Under the pieces are notes generated by a model that worked only from the letters and a program-made list of their open reading frames with translations, did no database searches and was not told where the DNA came from. The position numbers and the translations under genes were made by a program. From positions 11,293 to 22,956 of the forward strand of contig DARY01000023.1 in assembly GCA_002503545.1 (NCBI GenBank): DNA of 11,664 nucleotides. Direction: 5' to 3'. This document shows positions 6,180 to 11,664 of this stretch, piece by piece. Positions within the stretch are counted from its first letter, which is position 1. Each line of letters opens with the position of its first letter. Source of the stretch: Candidatus Methanomethylophilus sp. UBA78. GTDB taxonomy: Archaea; Thermoplasmatota; Thermoplasmata; Methanomassiliicoccales; Methanomethylophilaceae.

Positions 6180-7262
6180 ATGAAGAACATAGGCAATCCG
6201 GTCCCCGGGATCCTGCTGTGTGCGGGATTCGCGGGGGTCGCCACGTACGCAGGGTCCCTGACCGTGGGGGGCGTGTCACTCGGCCTCATCGGCGCACCGG
6301 TGCTGGCGATCCTGTTCGGCATGGCCATCGCATTGAAGTTCCCCTCGCTTTCCGGCAGGGACGGACTGAAGGACGGGATCAGGTTCACGTCCAAGAAGGT
6401 CCTCCAGGGGGCGGTCGTCATCCTGGGATTCTCGCTGAACATCAACACCGTACTCGCCGTCGGGGGGAAGAGCTTCCCTGTCATCGTTTGCACCATATCC
6501 GTCTCATTGGCCGCGGCGTACGTCATGATGAGGCTGCTGAAGGTCGGCTGGAAGACGGCGACGCTCATAGGCGTAGGTTCGTCCATCTGCGGAGGTTCCG
6601 CCATCGCCGCCGCGGCGCCGGTGATAGATGCCAGGGACGACGAGATTGCGAAGTCGATCTCCGTCATATTCCTGTTCAACGTCGCCGCCGCACTGATCTT
6701 CCCGGCGCTCGGTTACGCCATCGGATTGGGGACGGAGGGGTTCGCCGTGTTCGCGGGCACCGCGGTCAACGACACCTCGTCGGTGACGGCGGCCGCGGCC
6801 TCCGCGGAGAACATCTACGGGGCCGAGGGGATACTGTCCGCGGCCGTGACGGTGAAGCTCACGAGGACGCTCGCCATAATCCCCATAACCCTGGCACTTT
6901 CGCTGTACGTCGCAAGGAGGCACAGGTCCGAGGGTCCGGCAGGCGGGTACTCGTTCAGGAAGGTGTTCCCGTGGTTCATCCTGCTGTTCGTCGCCGCCTC
7001 GGCCGTCACGACGGCCGTCACCGGTTTCGGCAGCGGCGGGTTCCTCAGCCTGTATTCCGATGAATTCATACCTGCCGCCAAGTGGCTGGCCAAGTTCTTC
7101 ATCGCCATGGCAATGTTCGCCATAGGTCTCAACACGAACCTGGCGGAGTTGGTGAGGAACGGCGGAAAGCCGATCCTCCTGGGATTCCTGTGCTGGATTG
7201 CCATCATCTGCACGTCCCTGGCAGTCCAGTACCTAACCGGGATCTATTCCTCCGATCTATGA
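6180..7262 (+). CDS. YeiH family putative sulfate/sulfite exporter (UPF0324)
   Basis: A 360-residue polytopic membrane protein of the YeiH/Cons_hypoth698 family, with about ten hydrophobic segments beginning at residue 8. Family signatures are FGMAIALKFP, KVLQGAVVILGFSLNIN (re-entrant-like glycine-rich block), SSICGGSAIAAAAPVI near residue 134, AVFAGTAVNDTSSVTAAA near 190, KLTRTLAIIPITL, and AIGLNTNLAEL near the C-terminus. Transport of sulfate or sulfite is the usual annotation, but evidence for the substrate is limited. The ATG at 6180 is preferred; it has only a weak Shine-Dalgarno-like GATGAG. The divergent LysR gene and shared palindromes indicate regulated expression. The next gene starts 85 nt after the stop and has its own TATA box, so this is probably a single-gene unit. 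Confidence 0.9.
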   Translation: MKNIGNPVPGILLCAGFAGVATYAGSLTVGGVSLGLIGAPVLAILFGMAIALKFPSLSGRDGLKDGIRFTSKKVLQGAVVILGFSLNINTVLAVGGKSFPVIVCTISVSLAAAYVMMRLLKVGWKTATLIGVGSSICGGSAIAAAAPVIDARDDEIAKSISVIFLFNVAAALIFPALGYAIGLGTEGFAVFAGTAVNDTSSVTAAAASAENIYGAEGILSAAVTVKLTRTLAIIPITLALSLYVARRHRSEGPAGGYSFRKVFPWFILLFVAASAVTTAVTGFGSGGFLSLYSDEFIPAAKWLAKFFIAMAMFAIGLNTNLAELVRNGGKPILLGFLCWIAIICTSLAVQYLTGIYSSDL

Positions 7263-7286
7263 GGGAAGGGTTCGCATATCCCTCCC
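7263..7286 (+). terminator. Possible transcription-end hairpin after the YeiH gene
   Basis: GGGAAGGG (7263-7270) can pair with CCCTCCC (7280-7286), leaving one bulged A and a 9-nt loop. It directly follows the stop codon, but there is no T tract behind it, so the terminator role is a guess from position. Confidence 0.25.
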
Positions 7287-7316
7287 CGGAAGAAACGGGG
7301 CGGATCCCAGTCAACT

Positions 7317-7324
7317 GTTTATAC
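7317..7324 (+). promoter_or_regulatory. TATA box of the transglutaminase-like protein gene
   Basis: GTTTATAC is followed by 22 nt and then the ATG at 7347, which is the spacing expected for a transcript starting at the A of the start codon. The nearby GGAGGA (7325-7330) is 16 nt from the ATG, too far for a standard Shine-Dalgarno, which again suggests a leaderless mRNA. Confidence 0.55.
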
Positions 7325-7346
7325 GGAGGAACGCTATCGTAATCCC

Positions 7347-8870
7347 ATGGGATCCGGCTTCAGGACCGATGCGCGGGGCGGCGCCGGGGGTGTTCTGGCC
7401 GTGGCGGCCGCAGCGGCGGCTGTGGCGGCGCTCCTCATCTTCGTTTCCGGATCGATCCTCCTCGGCGAGAAGGACGAGTCCTTCGGCATCACCACCACGG
7501 AGACCTCCCTGGGGGTCGGACAGGAGAAGTACCTGGTCTCCGGCATGGCCCGCATCTACGTCCTGGAGGGCATGGAGTGGACCAGCAGCGACGAGTCCGT
7601 GGTCTCCGTGACCGCCGACCCGGAGTGGGCCGGAGGGGCCTTCATAAAGGGGATGTCGGTGGGCGACGCCGCCGTCACCGCATCGTACGGCGGCAGCACG
7701 AGCACGGTCGAGGTGCACGTCACCGCCGGAAGCGTCGGGAACGAGCTGAAGGTCTACAACATGTATTCCCCGGATCGCGATTACGCCCTCCTCTCGGGGA
7801 GCGGTTTCGAGAGCGGGGTGCTGTCCCTCGCCTTCAACTATGGGGGCACGGCGGCGGTGACCCTGAGCGGGTATACCCCGGAGATGCTGTCCGAATCCGA
7901 ATTCTGCACGGGCAACGCCTACGCCGACCTGTCCTCCGTCGCCATGACCCTCACGGACACCGGTTCCATGACGCCCGTGGCGAGCGGCATCTACAGACCC
8001 CTCGCCGGCGAGACGGGGGCGGCCGTCCTGGCGGCCGACGGTCTCACGGTCGGACATACGTACGGGGTGTCCTTCACCGTCACCCTCAGGTCGGACCCGT
8101 CGGCCGTCTACACCGTCGGGGGCACCTTCGAATACGTCGGCAACGACGGTTCCGTGGACGGGACCAATCTTTTCAAGAGGCCGTACGCCTGGAGGTACGG
8201 CGGCAACGAGTTCTCCTTCGAGATCGAGTTCCCCTACGGACTTTACCACCGGTACCACCAGCAGAACGGGGATTACGTGACGGCGGATGGCGGTTTCTAC
8301 CGCAATTCGTCCGCGGCGGATTTCAACGAGGCGTTCTTCTGCCGTTCCAACCAAGTCACCAGGGACATATCGGATAACCTGAGGGCCGAGTACCTGAGGG
8401 TCTACGGTCCGGAGGCCCCCCTCGACGGACAGGCGTACGCCGAGTTCGTACTGGCCTTCGTGCAGGTGAGCTGGTACTACTCCCTGGACAATTACCAGTA
8501 CATTTCGGAGGGTGCCGATTACGCCGTCGACTATTGGACCTTCCCCATGGAGACCATCTACTCCGGCAGCGGCGACTGCGAGGACACCGCCATACTGTGC
8601 GCCGTGCTGTTCGATGAGGCGGGATACCCCGCTGGCGTGTACGACATACCAGAGCACGCCGTGGCCGCCGTCCATGTCGCGGAGTACTCCGGGGACATCC
8701 GGCCCGGATTCGACTACATGGCTTACAGCATCGCCGGCGGCGACGGGAAGCTGTACTACGGGTGCGAGACGACGATGGAATACCCCTCGGGGATAGGGGC
8801 CGTGCCGTCGTCGCTCATAAACGATGAGCTGGGGGTCCGTCACGAGGAGATAAAACTGTACCTGCTGTGA
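7347..8870 (+). CDS. Membrane-anchored surface protein with Big2-like and transglutaminase-like domains
   Basis: A 507-residue protein with a cytoplasmic N-terminus, one alanine-rich membrane segment (about 14-40) and an extracellular remainder. Residues about 48-127 resemble a bacterial Ig-like (Big2) repeat: [14 protein letters not shown], then [30 protein letters not shown] less clear beta-rich region follows. From about residue 280 it is transglutaminase/cysteine-protease-like: GDCEDTA with Cys411 as likely nucleophile, EHAVAAVHV with His437, and YYGCETT where the third (acidic) catalytic residue would be expected as Glu. It could cut or crosslink cell-surface proteins or simply bind; the substrate is unknown. 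I found no C-terminal anchor. Its last 56 bp overlap the 3' end of the convergent HxlR gene. The start is supported by a TATA box 25 nt upstream. Confidence 0.8.
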   Translation: MGSGFRTDARGGAGGVLAVAAAAAAVAALLIFVSGSILLGEKDESFGITTTETSLGVGQEKYLVSGMARIYVLEGMEWTSSDESVVSVTADPEWAGGAFIKGMSVGDAAVTASYGGSTSTVEVHVTAGSVGNELKVYNMYSPDRDYALLSGSGFESGVLSLAFNYGGTAAVTLSGYTPEMLSESEFCTGNAYADLSSVAMTLTDTGSMTPVASGIYRPLAGETGAAVLAADGLTVGHTYGVSFTVTLRSDPSAVYTVGGTFEYVGNDGSVDGTNLFKRPYAWRYGGNEFSFEIEFPYGLYHRYHQQNGDYVTADGGFYRNSSAADFNEAFFCRSNQVTRDISDNLRAEYLRVYGPEAPLDGQAYAEFVLAFVQVSWYYSLDNYQYISEGADYAVDYWTFPMETIYSGSGDCEDTAILCAVLFDEAGYPAGVYDIPEHAVAAVHVAEYSGDIRPGFDYMAYSIAGGDGKLYYGCETTMEYPSGIGAVPSSLINDELGVRHEEIKLYLL

Positions 8871-9234
8871 CCGGTCCCGGCAGCGTGCACAGCCTGCAGC
8901 TGGTGCCCGCGCAGACCCTGTTGTCGACCTTCCACTTCAGTGCCCACGCCTTCAGGCTGCCGATGACCTCCATCAGCTCCGCCCCGGCGGGGGTCAGGCG
9001 GTACTCGCTCCTCACGGGGACGCAGGAGGTGTCGACGCGCCTCTCTATGAGACCCTCCTTCTCCAGGTCCCTGAGCCTCTCGGTGAGGATCTTCGGCGTC
9101 ACCTCGTCCATCGCCTTCCTGACCTCCGAGAACCTCTTCCATTCGCTCCCCTTGTACAGTTCGTGCAGTATCAGGATGGCCCATCTCTTGGAAAGGTACT
9201 CCATCGTCTGATATACCGTGCAGCTGTGGTCCAT
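8815..9234 (-). CDS. HxlR-family winged-helix regulator with a cysteine-rich C-terminal tail
   Basis: A 139-residue MarR/HxlR-type dimeric repressor or activator. The HxlR core runs from about residue 5 to 105: [23 protein letters not shown], the recognition-helix block [21 protein letters not shown], and the wing [12 protein letters not shown]. Cys5 occupies the position of the redox-sensing cysteine in many HxlR proteins. Beyond the core, a tail adds Cys108, Cys113 and Cys116 (C-x4-C-x2-C), with Cys71 in the wing, unusual for the family and suggestive of metal, redox or NO sensing. I chose ATG 9234 because a TATA box lies 24 nt upstream; a TTG at 9243 with GGAGA 8 nt before it is the alternative (142 residues). 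It is divergent from hcp, its likely target. The 3' end overlaps the preceding gene by 56 bp. Confidence 0.85.
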   Translation of the reverse strand: MDHSCTVYQTMEYLSKRWAILILHELYKGSEWKRFSEVRKAMDEVTPKILTERLRDLEKEGLIERRVDTSCVPVRSEYRLTPAGAELMEVIGSLKAWALKWKVDNRVCAGTSCRLCTLPGPVTAGTVLSPRDGPPAHRL

Positions 9235-9318
9235 GGTTTCCAAACAGATAGTCTCCGGTATTTATACTCTGATATCTTTTACATATCTGGTATCAAAAAG
9301 ATACAGGAGAAATACAAG
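9235..9318. promoter_or_regulatory. Divergent hxlR-hcp promoter/operator region
   Basis: TATTTATA at 9259-9266 reads TATAAATA on the other strand, so one element could serve both genes: 24 nt before the HxlR ATG (leaderless) and about 26 nt before a start near 9289 for hcp. GATA/TATC words recur: GATAT/ATATC (9271-9275/9283-9287), CAGATA/TATCTG (9245-9250/9284-9289) and GTATC-AAAAA-GATAC (9290-9304). The last would sit at the hcp transcription start, a good repressor position. GGAGA (9306-9310) is the hcp Shine-Dalgarno. Confidence 0.55.
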
Positions 9319-10842
9319 ATGCTCTGCAGACAGTGCGAGGAGACCATAGCGGGGACCGGATGTACGAAGAACGGGGTTTGCGGCAAGACCGCGGAACTCG
9401 CCGAGAAGCAGGACCTGCTCATCGGGACGCTCATAGAGCTGGCGGCCGCCGGATGCGACGGCCCGCTCTGCGACGCCCTGATCGCCGACGGTCTCTTCAT
9501 GACCCTCAGCAACACGAATTTCGACGGTGCGAGGATCGACGCCTGCAGGGCGGAGGCGGAGAAGCTCATGGGCGGATCCCCGGAGGTCAGGTGCAGGGAC
9601 ATCCTGTCCCTCGACTCCGATGCGGACCTCAGGTCCCTCAAGGAGATGCTGCTCTTCGGCCTCAAGGGGATGGCGGCCTACTACCACCACGCGGCGGTCC
9701 TCGGGGGCAGGGACGAATCCGTCACCGCCTTCATGAGGAAGGCCCTCGCCGCCCTGGCGGAGAGGAAGACCGCCGAGGAGCTCGTGGCCCTCAACATGGA
9801 GTGCGGCAGGACCGGAGTCGCATGTCTGGCACTTCTCGACGGAGCCAACACGGGCACCTACGGGTCCCCCGTGGCGACCGTCGTGAGGACGGGCGTCGGG
9901 AAGAACCCCGGCATCCTCGTCACCGGCCACGACCTGAAGGACCTCGAGCAGATCCTCGAACAGACCCAGGGGACCGGGATCGATGTCTACACCCATGGGG
10001 AGATGCTCCCCGCCAACGCCTATCCCGCCTTCAAGAAGTACTCTAACCTGGTCGGTAACTACGGAGGGGCCTGGCACAGGCAGAAGGAGGAGTTCGAGTC
10101 GTTCAACGGCCCGATCGTCGCCACCACCAACTGCGTCCTGATACCCAGGGACTCCTACAGGGAGAGGCTCTTCACCACGGGCACGGCGGGCGTCGCGGGC
10201 GTGAAGCACATAGACGCCGTCGGCGGCAGGAAGGACTTCTCCGCCGTCATCGAGATGGCCAAGGGCTGCGCTCCCCCCGTGCAGATAGACGACATGGAGC
10301 TGACCGTCGGGTTCGCGCACTCCCAGGTGCTGGCACTGGCCGACAAGGTCGTCGGGGCCGTCAAGTCCGGGGCCGTCAAGAGATTCGTCGTCATGGCCGG
10401 ATGCGACGGGCGCGAGAAGGGCAGGGAGTACTACACCGAGTTCGCCAGGAGCCTACCGGCGGACACCGTCATCCTCACTGCGGGATGCGCCAAGTACAGG
10501 TACAACAAGCTGGGTCTCGGGGACATCGGAGGGATACCGCGCGTGATCGACGCCGGGCAGTGCAACGACTGCTACTCCCTCGTCGTCATAGCCAACGCCC
10601 TGGCGGAGGCCTTCGGGACCGACATCAACGGCCTCCCGCTCTCCTTCAACATCGCCTGGTACGAGCAGAAGGCGGTGCTCGTCCTGCTGGCCCTCCTCAG
10701 TCTCGGCGTCAAGGACATAATGCTGGGGCCCAGGCTCCCCGGTTTCGTGACCCCCGGGATATTCAAGGTGCTCGTCGACACCTTCGGCATCAAGGCGAAC
10801 GGCAGCGTCAGAGAGGACATGGTCACGCTCAACATAGAGTGA
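9319..10842 (+). CDS. hcp: Hybrid-cluster protein, class I (hydroxylamine/NO reductase)
   Basis: A 507-residue cytoplasmic iron-sulfur protein that reduces hydroxylamine in vitro and is linked to NO reduction and nitrosative-stress defence. The N-terminal cluster motif is Cys3-x2-Cys6-x8-Cys15-x5-Cys21, the class I spacing. All expected hybrid-cluster ligands are present: His204 (TGHDLKDL), Glu228 (HGEMLPA), Cys272 (TTNC), Cys362 (AGCDG, the persulfide-bearing position), Cys390 (GCAKYRYNK), Cys415 (GQCNDC) and Glu449 with Lys451 (WYEQKA). Ligands sit about 40-45 positions earlier than in the roughly 550-residue Desulfovibrio protein, so the helical region between the two clusters is shortened. 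The ATG at 9319 has GGAGA 8 nt upstream and begins at the conserved MLCRQCEET; the longer open frame from 9163 has no family similarity. The HxlR gene is divergent, and an HPP protein gene follows after 59 nt. Confidence 0.96.
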   Translation: MLCRQCEETIAGTGCTKNGVCGKTAELAEKQDLLIGTLIELAAAGCDGPLCDALIADGLFMTLSNTNFDGARIDACRAEAEKLMGGSPEVRCRDILSLDSDADLRSLKEMLLFGLKGMAAYYHHAAVLGGRDESVTAFMRKALAALAERKTAEELVALNMECGRTGVACLALLDGANTGTYGSPVATVVRTGVGKNPGILVTGHDLKDLEQILEQTQGTGIDVYTHGEMLPANAYPAFKKYSNLVGNYGGAWHRQKEEFESFNGPIVATTNCVLIPRDSYRERLFTTGTAGVAGVKHIDAVGGRKDFSAVIEMAKGCAPPVQIDDMELTVGFAHSQVLALADKVVGAVKSGAVKRFVVMAGCDGREKGREYYTEFARSLPADTVILTAGCAKYRYNKLGLGDIGGIPRVIDAGQCNDCYSLVVIANALAEAFGTDINGLPLSFNIAWYEQKAVLVLLALLSLGVKDIMLGPRLPGFVTPGIFKVLVDTFGIKANGSVREDMVTLNIE

Positions 10843-10849
10843 GCCCATC

Positions 10850-10881
10850 CGGGGGCGGGATCCGCAAGGGCCCCGCCCCCG
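10850..10881 (+). terminator. Strong GC hairpin between hcp and the HPP gene
   Basis: CGGGGGCGGG (10850-10859) pairs perfectly with CCCGCCCCCG (10872-10881) around a 12-nt loop, starting 7 nt after the hcp stop. No T tract follows, so it may be a partial terminator, a pause site or an mRNA-stabilising processing element that lets hcp be expressed above the downstream gene. Confidence 0.45.
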
Positions 10882-10901
10882 CAACAGGCCGGTAATGTCC
10901 C

Positions 10902-11399
10902 ATGATGAATCCGTTCCGTCCCGCGGAGGGTTTCAGGCCCGCCGTACTCCTGATAACCGTCCTGTCCTCCTTCGCGGGGATCGCCTTCCTGGGTCTTCTC
11001 GATTCCAGCCTCCACAACCAGTACATCGTGGCGTCCCTGGGCTCGACGGCCGTGCTCATCTACGCCGTCCCGGCGTCACCGCTCTCCAGACCGAAGAACG
11101 TGTTCTTCGGCCACATATTCTCGGCCGCCGTCTCCATGGCGATAGTCTGGCTCTTCGATGCGGCGGGTCTCTTCGGCGATCTGCTGTGGGTGGTCTGCGG
11201 CCTGTGCGTCTCCATGTCCGTCCTGGTCATGGTGTGCACGGGGACGGTCCATCCGCCCGCCGGGGCCACCGCCCTGACCTGCGCCCTGTCGCACATAGCG
11301 GACCCCCTCTTCCTGGTGTTCCCGCTTATAATCGGTCTCGCCGTTATGACGGCCCTCGCCCGCGGGGCGAATCTTCTGAAGGAGAGGTACGCGTCCTGA
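10902..11399 (+). CDS. HPP family integral membrane protein
   Basis: A 165-residue protein with four hydrophobic segments (about 14-34, 40-57, 70-95, 100-160 containing two) and the family-defining HPPAGATAL at 117-125. YIVASLGSTAVLIYAVPASPLSRPKNVFFGHI is the conserved N-terminal block. Some cyanobacterial HPP proteins have been connected with nitrite uptake; function in archaea is unknown. Two consecutive ATGs (10902 and 10905) can start it; neither has a strong Shine-Dalgarno, the best being a GGT about 10 nt upstream. No TATA box is evident in the 59-nt gap after hcp, so it is probably transcribed with hcp past the intervening hairpin. The pairing suggests a role in handling nitrogen oxides, an inference from context only. 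Confidence 0.85.
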   Translation: MMNPFRPAEGFRPAVLLITVLSSFAGIAFLGLLDSSLHNQYIVASLGSTAVLIYAVPASPLSRPKNVFFGHIFSAAVSMAIVWLFDAAGLFGDLLWVVCGLCVSMSVLVMVCTGTVHPPAGATALTCALSHIADPLFLVFPLIIGLAVMTALARGANLLKERYAS

Positions 11400-11664
11400 C
11401 CGGTGCGGGGGAACGGCGGTCTGGCACATATCCGCGGCAAGTAGAAGGGCAGGGAAGAACCACTTAAGATGGTATGATCGTGGCAAAGCCACGAGCATGC
11501 CGTCTTCGAAGATGAGACCATACATGCCGCGGCTGTCCGCACAGCCCAACAGGCGGCGTGCTTTGCCCCTTGCGGACGTCAAACATCTTCCCTGCTGGCA
11601 CTTGTATCCTCTTCCTCCTTTAATTCTTTTTTGTAGAGGTTACTCTGTTCGGCAATTAATCCGG
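11400..11664. other. Region without a convincing gene, rich in self-complementary DNA
   Basis: From the HPP stop to the window edge I see no ORF that looks like a known protein. Open frames exist on both strands (minus strand down from 11582; plus strand from ATG 11497 to the edge), but their peptides look like shadows of the repeats. The region is dominated by nested inverted repeats (11449-11595) and ends with pyrimidine-rich DNA and a TTCTTTTTT run (11624-11632). On the minus strand the same stretch gives AAAGGAGGAAGAGG, a Shine-Dalgarno-like site without a convincing partner start. Confidence 0.5.
11449..11595 (+). ncRNA. Candidate structured RNA of about 150 nt with a closed multi-branch fold
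   Basis: A 10-bp perfect outer stem (GCAGGGAAGA 11449-11458 with TCTTCCCTGC 11586-11595) encloses two long hairpins. The first, 11471-11501, has a 14-position stem with one A-G mismatch and one G-T pair around the loop AAA. The second, 11523-11560, joins CATGCCGC/GCGGCGTG and GGCTGT/ACAGCC with a CAACAG bulge and a CCGC loop. That loop (within GTCCGC, 11535-11540) can pair with GCGGAC (11572-11577), a possible pseudoknot. GGCAAAGC (11482-11489) is also complementary to GCTTTGCC (11560-11567). Plus strand is preferred because of a T run at 11626-11632 and a weak TATA-like ACATATC (11426-11432). I recognise no known RNA family; a short inverted-repeat mobile element is the main alternative. Confidence 0.45.

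Noticed and set aside
6085..6279. N-terminal extension of the LysR protein to an ATG at 6279
   Set aside because: It would cross the promoter and the start of the YeiH gene, adds 65 residues without similarity, and LysR proteins begin directly at the helix-turn-helix.
7311..8843. A 510-codon minus-strand open frame opposite the transglutaminase-like gene
   Set aside because: It has no recognisable domain, while the plus frame has a membrane segment, a Big2-like domain and catalytic-type motifs plus a well-placed TATA box.
9163..9318. N-terminal extension of Hcp to an ATG at 9163
   Set aside because: It overlaps the HxlR coding region and the divergent promoter; Hcp begins at the Cys-rich motif, with a Shine-Dalgarno before 9319.
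11076..11582. Minus-strand protein starting near 11582
   Set aside because: Most of it is the antisense of the HPP gene; the unique first 60 codons read through the inverted repeats and resemble no family I know, so a structured RNA explains the region better. It cannot be fully excluded.
11497..11664. Plus-strand open frame from ATG 11497 running off the window edge
   Set aside because: It starts inside a hairpin arm, has no Shine-Dalgarno, and its peptide looks random; the sequence beyond the edge would be needed to judge.

Overview
The window looks like chromosomal DNA of a GC-rich euryarchaeon, most likely a methanogen of the order Methanomassiliicoccales (Thermoplasmata). This is inferred from: an archaea-specific DNA-repair protein (NreA) with a zinc finger and a C-terminal PCNA-binding motif; TATA boxes about 25 nt upstream of start codons, several giving apparently leaderless mRNAs; Shine-Dalgarno sites of the GGAGG/GGTGAT type; a DUF4143 AAA+ ATPase; a Big2/transglutaminase-like surface protein; and ten stop codons of which none is TAG. 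No rRNA or other marker gene is present, so the order-level assignment is moderate.

Layout. 2-1991 (+): the 3' end of a polyphosphate kinase gene (ppk1) overlaps by 8 bp a full Ppx/GppA phosphatase gene, a polyphosphate synthesis/breakdown pair. 1992-2268: convergent, AT-rich gap with an 11-bp inverted repeat. 2269-3597 (-): DUF4143 AAA+ ATPase, probably mobile or accessory, with a leaderless promoter preceded by 2.5 tandem copies of a 23-bp palindromic repeat. 3692-3858: a GC-rich hairpin cluster ending in a terminator-like stem just before nreA (3859-5208, +). 5224-6084 (-) and 6180-7262 (+): a divergent LysR regulator and YeiH-family membrane protein, separated by an AT-rich region with LysR-type palindromes, as in the bacterial yeiE-yeiH pair. 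7347-8870 (+): membrane-anchored extracellular protein with a Big2-like and a transglutaminase-like domain. 8815-9234 (-) and 9319-10842 (+): a divergent HxlR regulator rich in cysteines and a class I hybrid-cluster protein (Hcp), followed by an HPP-family membrane protein (10902-11399, +). 11400-11664: no convincing gene, but strongly self-complementary DNA that folds on paper into a closed multi-branch RNA of about 150 nt.

How it fits together. The right half reads as a stress and transport neighbourhood: LysR/YeiH for sulfur oxyanion (possibly sulfite) stress, and HxlR/Hcp/HPP for nitrosative stress. The left half is phosphate storage plus DNA repair. The points most worth checking are the two candidate structured RNAs (3728-3834 and 11449-11595), the tandem operator-like repeats before the ATPase gene, and the cysteine-rich HxlR next to hcp.
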